A stretch of DNA of 64,000 nt, taken from contig OZ241336.1 in NCBI GenBank assembly GCA_965200115.1, positions 496,001 to 560,000 of the forward strand, in the 5' to 3' direction. The position numbers were made by a program, and so were the translations under genes. The notes beneath the pieces are model-generated. The model made no database searches and had not been told where the DNA came from. It was given only the letters and a program-made list of their open reading frames with translations. This document shows, in pieces, positions 1 through 9,114 of the stretch (positions are counted from its first letter, which is position 1; each line of letters starts with the position of its first letter). The stretch comes from JAPOUP01 sp026708635 (GTDB lineage: Bacteria > Pseudomonadota > Alphaproteobacteria > Rhodobacterales > Rhodobacteraceae).

Positions 1-569
1 CCCACCCGGCATTCGGTCACCTCCCACTGGAACGCCGGAGCGCGTCCCGACCGGTCACACAATTCGCGCCATACATTCCCGCGTCATTGCGATCTCCGTA
101 TCCGATCCCGGGAAAAGCGTTTCATGGGCGGTCTTTCGGGCGGCGCGGTGAGGTACCGGAGGCCGGTCACGGCGGCGACCGGATCGGAATCCGGATTTAC
201 CCGATCCCGTCCCCGAACTCAATCCCGGCGCGGCGACCGACACCGCAAAGACCGTAACCGCTTTCGCCCGACCACACCACCGGCGGGATATCCTGGCCGG
301 GACGGATCCGCGGCGGGAGTGGGCGCCTGGCCTGGCGAACGCGCCCTCCCGCGGGCGGACGGCGCGGACCGTTTCCCGCGCTCTCGGGGAGGTGACGCAA
401 GGGCGGCGCTTTGGCCCGGGAGTGAAAGGCGGTCGAAATCACCCGTCAGGCCGTCACCATGCGGTAAGTGAGCCGGTGGACCGACCGATCCCGGTTGCGG
501 TCGCCCATTGAACCCGGTTTAAGGCCGGGCAGCCGGTCAATCCATCCAGAACGAGGTTTCGCACCCGAA
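1..569. other. No recognisable gene
   Basis: This left edge is GC-rich and open in several frames, but none of the short translations resembles a protein family. It may hold the promoter of the permease gene that follows, but I see no convincing -35/-10 pair or Fur-like box. The ATPase gene expected with an iron ABC transporter is not present here. Confidence 0.4.
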
Positions 570-2216
570 ATGCCGATGGCGGAAGTCAGACGACGGACGG
601 GAATCCCGGCGCTTGGCGTCGCCGCCGCCATTGTCGCCGCGACGTGCGTAATGCCTTACCTGGCGGTGCTGCTCGCGGCGCTTCAGGGCACGACCGATAC
701 CCTTGGCCATCTGGCCGATACGGTTCTGGCGGGATACACGTTTACGACGCTGGTCCTGGTGATGACCGTCGCCGCGGCGACATTCGTCATTGGCGTCAGT
801 ACCGCATGGCTGGTGGTCATGACGGAATTTCCCGGGCGGAAAGTCCTTGAAGTGGCATTGGTCATTCCGATGGCATTTCCTCCCTACGTGCTGGCCTACG
901 CATACACGCATCTATTGGACCATCCCGGAATCGTGCAGGCGACGCTGCGCGAGGTCATGGATCTGGCGCCGCGGGATTACTGGTTTCCGGAGATTCGGAG
1001 CCTCGGCGGGGCCGCGGCCATGCTTACCCTCGTGCTCTACCCATATGTCTACCTATTGGCGCGCGCGGGATTCATCGGACAGGGAGCGAACGCTTTCCTT
1101 ACGGCAAGATCCCTCGGTCGCGGGCCGGTACGGTCGTTCGTCTCGGTTTCGCTGCCGATGGTGAGACCGGCAGTGGCCGCCGGTGTATTGCTGGTCTCGA
1201 TGGAGACGATCGCCGAATTCGGAACCGTCAGCTACTTCGGTGTGCAGACTTTCGCGACGGGCATCTATACCAGTTGGTTTTCCATGGCCGACAGGGCGGC
1301 GGCGGCGCAGCTGGCGTCAGGCCTTCTCGGATTCGCGCTGTGCCTCGCTCTGCTGGAACGGCTGAACCGCGGCGCGAAGCAATACCATTTGGCCCAGAGA
1401 CAGGGTACGATGGCACGGATGGAACTGGTCGGAGGCAGGCGCTGGGCGGCGACCGCCTCATGTATCCTGCCGGCGACACTGGGGGCTTTGGTGCCGACCG
1501 CCGGACTGACCTTGATGGCCATTGGCTCCGAGCAGGATCTGCTGAGCGGCCGATATATGGGCTTCATACGCAATTCACTCACCGTCGCGGGTGTCGGCGC
1601 GGCGGTCACCGTCACCGCAGCGGTGGCGCTGGGAGCGTTCCAGAGGATATGTCCTGGGCGCTTCAGCCTGTCGGCGCTGCTGGTCTCCAGGTTGGGGTAT
1701 GCGGTGCCGGGTGGCGTGATCGCCGTCGGCCTGATGGTGCCGCTGGCGGCATTTGACAACTCGCTTGACGCGTTCATGCGCGAGCGGTTCGGCGTATCCA
1801 CGGGTCTGCTTCTCACGGGTTCCATCTGGGTGCTGGTGACGGCTTACATGATCCGCTTTCTGGCCGCGGCGGTCGGGGCCTTTGAGGGCGGAATGGCCTC
1901 GGTCAGCCCCAACATGGACGCCGCGAGCCGCGTGCTCGGGCGCGGGCCATATGGAACGCTCAGGCACGTCCATGTCCCCATAATCGCTCCAAGCCTGATG
2001 ACCGCGGCGCTGATCGTCTTCGTGGATATCATGAAGGAACTGCCCGCAACCCTGATCATGCGGCCGTTTAACTTCGATACCCTGGCGGTTCAGGCCTTCC
2101 GCCTCGCATCGGACGAGCGGCTGGAAGGCGCCGCCGTTCCCAGTCTCGTGCTGGCCGCGATAGGACTGGCGCCGGTCATTCTGCTGTGCAGGAATTTAGT
2201 CAGGCGCCGTGCCTGA
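570..2216 (+). CDS. Ferric iron ABC transporter permease (FbpB/AfuB type)
   Basis: Inner-membrane permease of the Fe(III) importer family, about 548 residues from the chosen ATG. It is a duplicated permease: each half has about six hydrophobic segments and an EAA-type cytoplasmic loop, seen as RSLGRGPVRSFVSVSLP in the first half and ASRVLGRGPYGTLRHVHVP in the second. These loops contact the ATPase. A longer GTG-started frame begins at 468, but the extra residues are Arg/Pro-rich and unlike the family, so ATG 570 is preferred; 576 is also possible. The binding-protein gene lies downstream on the opposite strand, not in an operon with this one, and no ATPase gene is visible. Thiamine or 2-aminoethylphosphonate permeases are related alternatives, but the neighbouring binding protein points to iron. 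Confidence 0.85.
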   Translation: MPMAEVRRRTGIPALGVAAAIVAATCVMPYLAVLLAALQGTTDTLGHLADTVLAGYTFTTLVLVMTVAAATFVIGVSTAWLVVMTEFPGRKVLEVALVIPMAFPPYVLAYAYTHLLDHPGIVQATLREVMDLAPRDYWFPEIRSLGGAAAMLTLVLYPYVYLLARAGFIGQGANAFLTARSLGRGPVRSFVSVSLPMVRPAVAAGVLLVSMETIAEFGTVSYFGVQTFATGIYTSWFSMADRAAAAQLASGLLGFALCLALLERLNRGAKQYHLAQRQGTMARMELVGGRRWAATASCILPATLGALVPTAGLTLMAIGSEQDLLSGRYMGFIRNSLTVAGVGAAVTVTAAVALGAFQRICPGRFSLSALLVSRLGYAVPGGVIAVGLMVPLAAFDNSLDAFMRERFGVSTGLLLTGSIWVLVTAYMIRFLAAAVGAFEGGMASVSPNMDAASRVLGRGPYGTLRHVHVPIIAPSLMTAALIVFVDIMKELPATLIMRPFNFDTLAVQAFRLASDERLEGAAVPSLVLAAIGLAPVILLCRNLVRRRA

Positions 2217-2244
2217 CGGCTCCCCGGAAACTGTCCGGGAGCCG
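2217..2244. terminator. Hairpin between convergent iron-transport genes
   Basis: CGGCTCCCCGGA pairs with TCCGGGAGCCG across a five-base loop, with one bulged C. It begins a base after the permease stop codon. There is no clear T-tract, so termination in either direction is inferred from position and stem strength. Confidence 0.5.
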
Positions 2245-2332
2245 TCCGGCGCGGCACTGGATCACCGGTCATCCCACCGGCCGTCCTGTGCATGGTGAGC
2301 GGGCGAGGCGCCTCGATGCCAATGTGGGAGGA

Positions 2333-3346
2333 TCACTCCCAGCCCACCTCATTGTATATCCTCTGGGCAACCGGAACGTTTCCGGCCACCTCGCTGAGGC
2401 TCACGTCGTCGCCCCTGAACTCTCCCAGCGTGGCGATTGAAGCCGCGACCTCGACGCCGTCGACGGCGGGATACTCGTCGTTACCCGCCGAGAAATAGGC
2501 CTGAGCGCTGTCACCCGCGAGGTATTCCAGGAATCTCACCGCGTTCTCCCGGTTGGGAGCGTGTCGCGCGACACCGCCGCCTGAGACGTTGACATGCGCG
2601 CCGTTCCCGTCCCCGTCGGGAAAGACCCAGCCGATCATGTCACGATCCTCCGAAAGTCCCTGCACGTCGGTCCGAATCGAGCGCGCGAAATAATAGGTGT
2701 TGGATACGGCGATCTCACACTCCCCGGAGACGATACCACGCAGCTGGTCGGTGTCTCCGCCCTGCGGGTCGCGGGCGAAATTACCCATGACCGCGGCCGC
2801 CCATCGCCTGCCCGCCTCCTGCCCCTCGTGCGTCACGATCGCGGCCAGAAGCGTCTGCATATATACATTCGTCGAGGAACGGATGCAGATCATTCCCCTG
2901 TATTCGGGAGAAGCGAGATCGGCGTAGGTCTGGGGGGGATCGCTCACGTCGTTTCTGTCATAGAAAATGATACGGGCGCGGGTCGAGAAGCCGAACCACT
3001 CGTTGTCGGCGTCCTGGAGATGGGCCGGAATCCGGGTCTCCAGCGTTTCGCTCTCGACCGGCGCCAGCAGGCCCATGGCCTTGGCGCGGGCGAGCCGGGT
3101 GGCGTCAACGGTCAGCAGGATATCGGCCGGCGAGTTCATTCCCTCGGCCTGCATCCGCGCGATCAGTTCGTCGGCCTTTCCCTCGATTCGGTTGATCGTG
3201 ATGCCGGTCAACTCCTCGAATTCGGAATACAGCCGCTCATCGGTGTCATAATGACGCGATGAGTAAAGGTTCAGTTCCTGCGCGACGGACGGCGCGCACA
3301 GGAGCGAGATGGCCGCCAGCGTCGGCATGAGTGGTTTCGTCAGCAT
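2333..3346 (-). CDS. Fe(III) ABC transporter periplasmic binding protein (FbpA/FutA type)
   Basis: Periplasmic ferric-ion binding protein of about 337 residues. A Sec signal peptide (MLTKPLMPTLAAISLLCAPSVAQ) precedes the mature start ELNLYSSRHYDTDERLY, typical of the family. The twin tyrosines in SNTYYFARS match the conserved Fe-ligating Tyr pair. The start at 3346 is chosen because it begins the signal peptide and follows a GAAGGGAA-like ribosome site; an upstream ATG at 3391 would add 15 unlikely residues. The gene converges on the permease gene and is probably transcribed from the AT-rich stretch above it. Ferric iron is the likely ligand. The convergent arrangement is unusual for this transporter type. 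Confidence 0.9.
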   Translation of the reverse strand: MLTKPLMPTLAAISLLCAPSVAQELNLYSSRHYDTDERLYSEFEELTGITINRIEGKADELIARMQAEGMNSPADILLTVDATRLARAKAMGLLAPVESETLETRIPAHLQDADNEWFGFSTRARIIFYDRNDVSDPPQTYADLASPEYRGMICIRSSTNVYMQTLLAAIVTHEGQEAGRRWAAAVMGNFARDPQGGDTDQLRGIVSGECEIAVSNTYYFARSIRTDVQGLSEDRDMIGWVFPDGDGNGAHVNVSGGGVARHAPNRENAVRFLEYLAGDSAQAYFSAGNDEYPAVDGVEVAASIATLGEFRGDDVSLSEVAGNVPVAQRIYNEVGWE

Positions 3347-3716
3347 AGGAGATTCCCTTCCGTTAAATCTGAGTGAAACAGTCAGGAACACAGATTCGAA
3401 TGGCCCGCAATATAAATTGACAAAAAAAGTCAGATTTATTTATGGAGGACGGGCCCAGGACGGATTCCAGAAATCGATGGAATCCGCCAAACGTGGTTCC
3501 GCAACCGGATATCCACGGTCAGCGAGTATCCTTCCATCCTGACCCGCCCATGCCCGTCAATGCTGTCGCTCATGGGCGCAAGCCTGGCGCGGCGAGGCGG
3601 AACGCAGGAAGCCAACTGCGCGCACGCCTCTCTCCATTTGGCCGAAAATATCAAATGAATCGGCGGCCTGCTGGGCTGACCCTTGGCCCGCAGCGCCCCC
3701 TCGGATAACTTTGGGC
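3347..3716. other. Intergenic region with an AT-rich promoter-like patch
   Basis: About 370 bases without a gene. Positions 3405-3445 are strikingly AT-rich for this genome and lie upstream of the iron-binding protein gene on the minus strand, with a TATATT candidate -10 and TGAC/GTCA arms around a run of A/T. This is a plausible place for an iron-responsive operator, but I cannot match a specific Fur or Irr box. Confidence 0.35.
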
Positions 3717-4109
3717 TCAGGGCAGGTTCAATTGCCAAGACACTCCAAATGCATCGGAAAGCCAGCCAAACCGCTGGCTGAACCCGTAGGCTCCCAAAGG
3801 CATCAGAACCTTGCCGTCTTCCGATAGCTGCTCGAAGGCTCGCTCAAGGGCGGGCGGATCGTCGAAATCGACAAAGAGCGAGACCGACGGAGTGAAATCA
3901 AATGCATGAACAGGCGGACTGTCGATAACGATCAGCGCGTGTTCTCCAAAGGACACCCGAGCGAGCCGGATGGTTCCGGGCGGGCCTTCCTCGCCTTCCC
4001 CGTATATTTCAAGCTCATCGACCCGAAAGTCTGCGAAGACTCTGGCATATTTGTCCAAGGCAGATCCTGCCCTGCCCTGAAACATCAGATGAGTGGAAAC
4101 GCGGGTCAT
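3717..4109 (-). CDS. VOC-superfamily protein, PhnB-like
   Basis: A 130-residue protein of the glyoxalase/bleomycin-resistance (VOC) superfamily, PhnB-like subgroup. The opening STHLMFQGRAGSALDKYARVF and closing LSDAFGVSWQLNL match the characteristic ends of this subgroup, in which a conserved G-(W/D)-xxD-xFGxxW motif closes the fold. Members are small dimers of mostly unknown substrate, often annotated as 3-demethylubiquinone methyltransferase-like domains. It stands alone between two gene-free stretches. No metal-ligand set can be assigned with confidence, so an enzymatic activity is not claimed. Confidence 0.8.
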   Translation of the reverse strand: MTRVSTHLMFQGRAGSALDKYARVFADFRVDELEIYGEGEEGPPGTIRLARVSFGEHALIVIDSPPVHAFDFTPSVSLFVDFDDPPALERAFEQLSEDGKVLMPLGAYGFSQRFGWLSDAFGVSWQLNLP

Positions 4110-4618
4110 ATCGAAAGGTTAGGGCTCGGGCCTGCCTGTAAACGTACGTGACGTTAGCCGCCAAATGCGCCTTTCGCCAGCCAAACAAGGAGGACGCCAA
4201 CCGCCACGCAACACAAGCCCGGCATGCGGCGGGTGTCTTCGGGGATGTCTGGGCCGGCATTCCCCAAGTGGCCTGCCGTTTGACCCCAACATTGCTTCAG
4301 GACGCCACGCGATCACGCGTTTTCCACTCGGGATGGCACCTGGCATCGCGCCGCCGTGCGGTTCTGGGTGGTCCAGACCAAGCGGCGGGGTCATCCTCGA
4401 CCTCTTGAGGCTTTTTCCGGCGTTCCGGCCGGTCCTCTGGATCCAGATGACACCTGCCGCAAACGCCCGGAATACCGGTATATGGAAGCCGGTATCCATC
4501 CTAATTCAAGCGCCGGCACCGAGCGGGAGGTTCCGGGATTCTCCGCCCGGCCGCGGAAGGCCCCAGAACAGGAAAGACCCCCGGGAAATCCTGCCGTCAC
4601 CGGGAACCGAAGGTGCCG
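4110..4618. other. Gene-free stretch, about 510 bases
   Basis: Several frames are open, but the translations are low-complexity Arg/Pro/Gly sequences without recognisable motifs. I see no RNA gene, repeat or transposon end. Confidence 0.4.
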
Positions 4619-6274
4619 TCAGCGGATAAAACGCTTGTACTTCAACCTTCTCGGGACGACCGCGTCCGCGCCGAGCCGACGTTTTCTGTCAGCTTCGTAT
4701 TCCTCGAAGTTTCCCTCGAACCACTCCACACGCGCCTCGCCCTCAAACGCGAGGATATGCGTGCATATTCGGTCGAGAAAAAACCGGTCATGGCTGATGA
4801 CCATGGCGCAGCCCGCGAAATCGACCAGTGCATCCTCCAGAGCGCGAAGCGTCTCCACGTCTAGGTCGTTGGTCGGTTCGTCCAGAAGCAGAACGTTTCC
4901 GCCGGATCGCAGAAGCCTGGCCATGTGAACCCGGTTACGCTCGCCGCCCGACAGCAGGCCGACCTTTTTCTGCTGGTCGCTCCCCCTGAAGTTGAAAGCC
5001 GAGCAGTAGGCCCGGGAATTCAGTTCGGCGTCGCCGAGCCGGATAATCTCGGCCCCGCCTGAAATCTCCTCCCATACGGTCCGGTCCGCCCCGAGCGAGT
5101 CGCGGGACTGGTCAACATACGAGAGATCCGCGGTGTCACCGAATTCGATCGAGCCGCGATCCGGTGTCTCCTGCCCCGTAAGCATCCGGAAAAGCGTTGT
5201 TTTTCCCGCGCCGTTGGGGCCGATTACGCCCACGATACCCCCGGCGGGCAGCGAAAAGGACAGTCCTTCGATCAACTGCCTGTCGCCAAGATGCTTGGAC
5301 ACCTCGCTGACCTCGATCACCTTGGATCCGAGCCGCCTTCCATTCGGGATGATGATCTGGGCACGGGAGAGCTTTTCGCGCTCCGACTGCTTCGAGAGTT
5401 CGTCGTAGGCGTTGATTCGTGCCTTCTGTTTTGCCTGTCGGGCACGGGGACTCTGACGGATCCATTCAAGCTCGCGCTCCAGCGTGCGCTGTCTTGCCCT
5501 GTCCTCCCTGGCTTCCTGTTCCAGGCGTTTCGCCTTCTGCTGGAGCCACGAGGAATAGTTGCCCTCGTATGGAATGCCGCGGCCTCTATCGAGCTCAAGT
5601 ATCCAGCCGGTGATGTCGTCCAGGAAATACCGGTCGTGGGTAACGACCAGTATGGTCCCGGGATACTTGATCAAATGGGCCTGCAACCAGGCTACGGTCT
5701 CGGCGTCAAGGTGGTTCGTCGGCTCGTCCAGAAGCAGCATGTCCGGCCGCTCGAGCAGCAGCCGGCACAGCGCGACCCGGCGTTTCTCCCCGCCGGACAG
5801 GGTTTCGACCGCGGCGTCGTCGGGCGGGCAGCGGAGAGCTTCCATGCTGACGTCTATCTGCGCCTCGAGATCCCAGAGGTTGGCGGCATCGATTTCGTCC
5901 TGCAGCCTGGCCATTTCATCGGCCGTCTCGTCAGAATAGTTCATGGCCAGATCGTTGAACCGGTCAAGCGTGGCCTTTTTCCCGGCGACGCCCTCGAGGA
6001 CGTTTTCACGGACGGTCAGGTTCGGGTCGAGTTCGGGTTCCTGCGGCAGGTAGCCGACGGTGACGCCATCCGCCGCCCACGCCTCGCCGGAATGGTCCCT
6101 ATCAAGGCCGGCCATGATGCGCAGAAGCGTGGACTTACCCGCGCCGTTGACGCCCACGACACCGATCCTGACACCCGGCAGGAAGCTCAGGCGGATGTCC
6201 TCAAAACATTTCCTGCCGCCGGGGTAGGACTTTGTAACCCCGTCCATATGATAAACGAACCGCCGTGATGGCAT
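4619..6274 (-). CDS. ettA: Energy-dependent translational throttle protein EttA (ABC-F)
   Basis: Soluble ABC-F ATPase of 551 residues that binds the ribosomal E site and gates translation according to energy state. It has two complete nucleotide-binding domains: GVNGAGKST, LSGGEKRRVALCRLL and LLLDEPTNHLD in the first, GPNGAGKTT, LSGGERNRVHMARLL and LLLDEPTNDLD in the second. The charged linker between them (LEQEAREDRARQRTLEREL) is the P-site tRNA interaction region. The N-terminus RRFVYHMDGVTKSYPGG matches EttA rather than Uup or YheS. The start at 6274 is preferred over an ATG at 6385 because it begins the conserved domain and follows GAGGAAG at good spacing. Confidence 0.95.
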   Translation of the reverse strand: MPSRRFVYHMDGVTKSYPGGRKCFEDIRLSFLPGVRIGVVGVNGAGKSTLLRIMAGLDRDHSGEAWAADGVTVGYLPQEPELDPNLTVRENVLEGVAGKKATLDRFNDLAMNYSDETADEMARLQDEIDAANLWDLEAQIDVSMEALRCPPDDAAVETLSGGEKRRVALCRLLLERPDMLLLDEPTNHLDAETVAWLQAHLIKYPGTILVVTHDRYFLDDITGWILELDRGRGIPYEGNYSSWLQQKAKRLEQEAREDRARQRTLERELEWIRQSPRARQAKQKARINAYDELSKQSEREKLSRAQIIIPNGRRLGSKVIEVSEVSKHLGDRQLIEGLSFSLPAGGIVGVIGPNGAGKTTLFRMLTGQETPDRGSIEFGDTADLSYVDQSRDSLGADRTVWEEISGGAEIIRLGDAELNSRAYCSAFNFRGSDQQKKVGLLSGGERNRVHMARLLRSGGNVLLLDEPTNDLDVETLRALEDALVDFAGCAMVISHDRFFLDRICTHILAFEGEARVEWFEGNFEEYEADRKRRLGADAVVPRRLKYKRFIR

Positions 6275-6430
6275 AAACCGCTTCCTCGCCGTTACCGGGT
6301 CCCCGCCGTCCCCGTATCGTCCGCGGGAGACCGTCACCGGGTCCAAAGGGCATTCGACATACCACCGCCCGGTCGTCCATGACAAGACCGTCTGTCGGGG
6401 CTATATGATTGACACAGGCGGAGAACGGTC

Positions 6431-8197
6431 ATGGCCAGGTTCAGATCCGAGGAACTGCGGAGATTCGTCGACCGCGGCGAAAAGGCCCCTCCGCCGGTGT
6501 TCGTCGGCCGCGGGGAACTGATCGCCGAGATTCACAGGATGGCCCGCAGCGTGTGGAGTGATAGTGACGCTATCGCGCACGGTGAGGCCGGGGCGGCGAT
6601 GGTTCTGCAGGGCGCGCCGGGTGCCGGCAAGACATCGGTCGTATCCCAGCTGTCGCGGATATCGCTGGACGAGATCACCGCGGCGGGGGAAGGTGCGGGC
6701 AGTTCCGTCCATTCACCGACACGTGTGGTGAACATCCCCGCCAATACGGTTGCGGTCAACCCCGAGCAGACTTTGGCGGTCCTGGCCGCCGCCGCCGGCG
6801 CGGAACCCGACCAGTGGACGAAGCTCGGCAAATCGTTCATCAAGGGATCGTCCGTCAACCTGGCCGGGGGTGCCCTCAGGCGAGCGAACGACGGCGTTCC
6901 CCCACCACCATCGGATATCGGGGCGCTCGCCGATCAATATCCCCCCGATAGGTGGCAGGCACCCGTGATCATGGCCATCGACGAGGCCCAGCGGTCGATA
7001 CTCGGGCCGGACGCACCCGGCACCGCCCTGCTTCAGGAACTTTACGACAACAGCCACAACCTTCCCATATCCGTCCTGTTCGTCGGGTTAGGGAACACGG
7101 CGGACCGCATAGATACTCTCGGCCTGTCCCGGGTGACGCGCATCCGCACGCTCGGCGGGCTGTCGCGCGAGGAAGCCCGCACCCTGATGCTGAAATTCTG
7201 TGAGGCGTTCGGTGTCGGCATCCAGGGGTATGAGCACAGGCTCAACCGGTTGGCCGATATGTGTGACGGCTGGCCACGGCATCTGCACAACGCGCTGCAG
7301 GCTCTGGGCAGGGAGTTATTGAAGCCCGGGGTAAGGGGAGACCCGCATCCGGTGAACTGGCGAAGGGTGGCATCAGACCTACAAACCCGCTGCCGGGAAT
7401 ATTGCCGAGGACAGTATTCCAAGGAGATGGAGCTGGAGGCGCCGACCCTCACCGCGGAGATCATGGCGGGGGTGGGAAATGGAATGTCCGGCCTACGGAT
7501 CATGTCGCGGATAAAAACGCTGAGCGATAGCGCGGCGGATGGCTATCAACGGCCTGGCGGGATGGATGACAGATCCTTTTTCGCCCATCTTGTTCAAAAG
7601 GGAGCTTTACAGGGCCGGCCGTCACCGGTCGGGGAAACCACGGTCTATCACTGCCCGATCCCGAGCTTTCAGTCTTTCCTGGTGGATGCCGGCAATTTTC
7701 CGGTCGCCGCGCCCTATCTGCCGGAGTCCGGAGATCCGAACGAGGTCGACGTCAATGGCCGAACCCCCCTGCATCGGGCCGCCGGAGCCGGCGACAGCCT
7801 GACGGCCCAGTCGCTTCTCAAGCGGGATGTCGCCGTTAACGCGCGGGACAGCGAGAGCCACACCCCCCTGCATCTCGCCGCCGACCGTCAGGAGCCCGCG
7901 CTGACCGCAGCGCTGTGCTGCGCTGACGCGGATCCCGCGGCTGAGGACGCTGTCGGGGAGACCCCGGTGAGCGGAGCAGCGTTTGCCGATCGCGCTGACA
8001 ATCTCGATATCATGCTGGGATCCATGTCCGGCGAGGCCCGGGCCCTCGCCGCCGGACCCGTGCTCAAACGTCTGCGCGCGAAAAACGACGCTGGCATCTC
8101 CGACGCGACGATAAATCTGCTCGAGGCCGCCTGCACCGGGAAAACACGGTCTGACCGAACGGGCGTTATCCGAACGAAGGCACATGAAAGTTCATAG
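6431..8197 (+). CDS. AAA+ ATPase with C-terminal ankyrin repeats
   Basis: A 588-residue protein of unknown role. Residues 1-70 contain EKAPPPVFVGR and a Walker A motif GAPGAGKTS at 61-69; the Walker B region is IMAIDEAQ, and a sensor-like LFVGLGNT follows. The architecture recalls Orc/Cdc6-like or TniB-like AAA+ proteins. A winged-helix-like segment ends with the motif CPIPSF. Residues from about 430 on carry ankyrin repeats (NGRTPLHRAAGAGD, ESHTPLHLAADRQ). The ATPase half closely resembles the protein encoded at 47642-48871, including identical Walker A position and the CPIPSF motif, but that one lacks ankyrins. It is divergent from ettA. GGAG precedes the ATG. A protein-interaction or defence role is possible but unproven. 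Confidence 0.8.
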   Translation: MARFRSEELRRFVDRGEKAPPPVFVGRGELIAEIHRMARSVWSDSDAIAHGEAGAAMVLQGAPGAGKTSVVSQLSRISLDEITAAGEGAGSSVHSPTRVVNIPANTVAVNPEQTLAVLAAAAGAEPDQWTKLGKSFIKGSSVNLAGGALRRANDGVPPPPSDIGALADQYPPDRWQAPVIMAIDEAQRSILGPDAPGTALLQELYDNSHNLPISVLFVGLGNTADRIDTLGLSRVTRIRTLGGLSREEARTLMLKFCEAFGVGIQGYEHRLNRLADMCDGWPRHLHNALQALGRELLKPGVRGDPHPVNWRRVASDLQTRCREYCRGQYSKEMELEAPTLTAEIMAGVGNGMSGLRIMSRIKTLSDSAADGYQRPGGMDDRSFFAHLVQKGALQGRPSPVGETTVYHCPIPSFQSFLVDAGNFPVAAPYLPESGDPNEVDVNGRTPLHRAAGAGDSLTAQSLLKRDVAVNARDSESHTPLHLAADRQEPALTAALCCADADPAAEDAVGETPVSGAAFADRADNLDIMLGSMSGEARALAAGPVLKRLRAKNDAGISDATINLLEAACTGKTRSDRTGVIRTKAHESS

Positions 8198-9114
8198 GAT
8201 CCGGCTCTGGTCCGACTCGGCGAGCGGCAGTCCGGGAATATAGCCCGCATGCGTCCAGGTCCCGCCGTCGGCGGATGTCTCCATGTCATTCAGATGCAGC
8301 CAGATGACCTCATAGGGCAGCTCGGCGATGTCATCGACGGGGGTCGGAACGGAGACCGTTCCCTCCCGCTTGCCGGCGTCGAATTGCGGGGTTCCCCACT
8401 CCCCAGTGTAATCGCTCCCTCCCGTTCCGTTCAGTCCGTCGAGCGGTTCCCGGATCCAGCGGGCTACCAGCCCCGGTTGAACCAGCCATTCGGGCCGAGA
8501 TAGGTCTGGCACGCGTCCCCCGACATGCGGTACTTCACCCGGCTCTGGCGGGGAGCCAGAATGAAGGGGCTGTCGTCGGAGGCGACCAGCTTTCCCACGA
8601 TATCCACGAACTCATGCAGGAGGGGGCCGTCATCGGTCCGGAAATGGAGCGTGTGCGTGGTGTCGGGTCCCGATGGTAGGGCCACCGTGGCCCGGCGGCC
8701 GGGCAGCTCCTAGCCATTGGCGTCCCGAATGTCGCGCTTGAACTGCACGGCCACTTCCGGGGTCTCCGTCAGGTCGGACGGGAGCGTCAGGTCGGACGGG
8801 AGCGTGTCCCAGCCAGCTGTGGACACCGTGAGACAGAAGGGCTCGTCGCAGCCAATGGCGAAGGTATCGGTGCACTTGGCCAGGGCGACGGTTGGCTGTT
8901 GCTCGGCCAGGGCGGGCGCGGCCAGGGACAGAGACAGGGCGAGAGCGACGGTGGTGGCCAGCGGGGCGGCCGTGCACGTGACGGGCGGGCAGATGCGTCC
9001 TTCCGTGTGGCGTGTCCGGCCGGTCAGCAGCCGCCCGCGTTCTGGCCGCAGCCGCCCTGGTACCCATTGCCGCCGGACGACTGCGAGGATTGCTGGGCGC
9101 GGTATTCGGCCCAT
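8192..9114 (-). pseudogene. Broken gene for a secreted protein
   Basis: Reading down from 9114, a hydrophobic signal-like segment (TTVALALSLSLAAPALA) is followed by about 75 residues, then an in-frame TAG at 8710-8712. The same frame continues past the stop with plausible protein (TVALPSGPDTTHTLHF to YLGPNGWFNRG) down to about 8464. A one-base shift near 8470 then opens LVARWIREPLDGLNGTGG and runs to 8192. The simplest reading is one periplasmic or secreted protein of about 300 residues, disabled by a nonsense codon and a frameshift. The N-terminal extension before the signal segment is unusually long, so the start may also be damaged. It overlaps the next upstream minus-strand gene. I do not recognise the family. 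Confidence 0.6.
8768..8803. repeat. 18-bp tandem duplication
   Basis: GTCAGGTCGGACGGGAGC occurs twice in succession, 8768-8785 and 8786-8803, exact copies. It lies inside the broken secreted-protein gene and encodes the repeated hexapeptide LPSDLT. Confidence 0.95.

Noticed and set aside
5291..6268. 325-residue plus-strand frame opposite ettA
   Set aside because: Antisense of ettA with no recognisable domain.
8704..8716. Recoded TAG (readthrough or pyrrolysine) in the secreted-protein gene
   Set aside because: A second lesion follows about 240 bases on and there is no pyrrolysine machinery in view; pseudogene is simpler.
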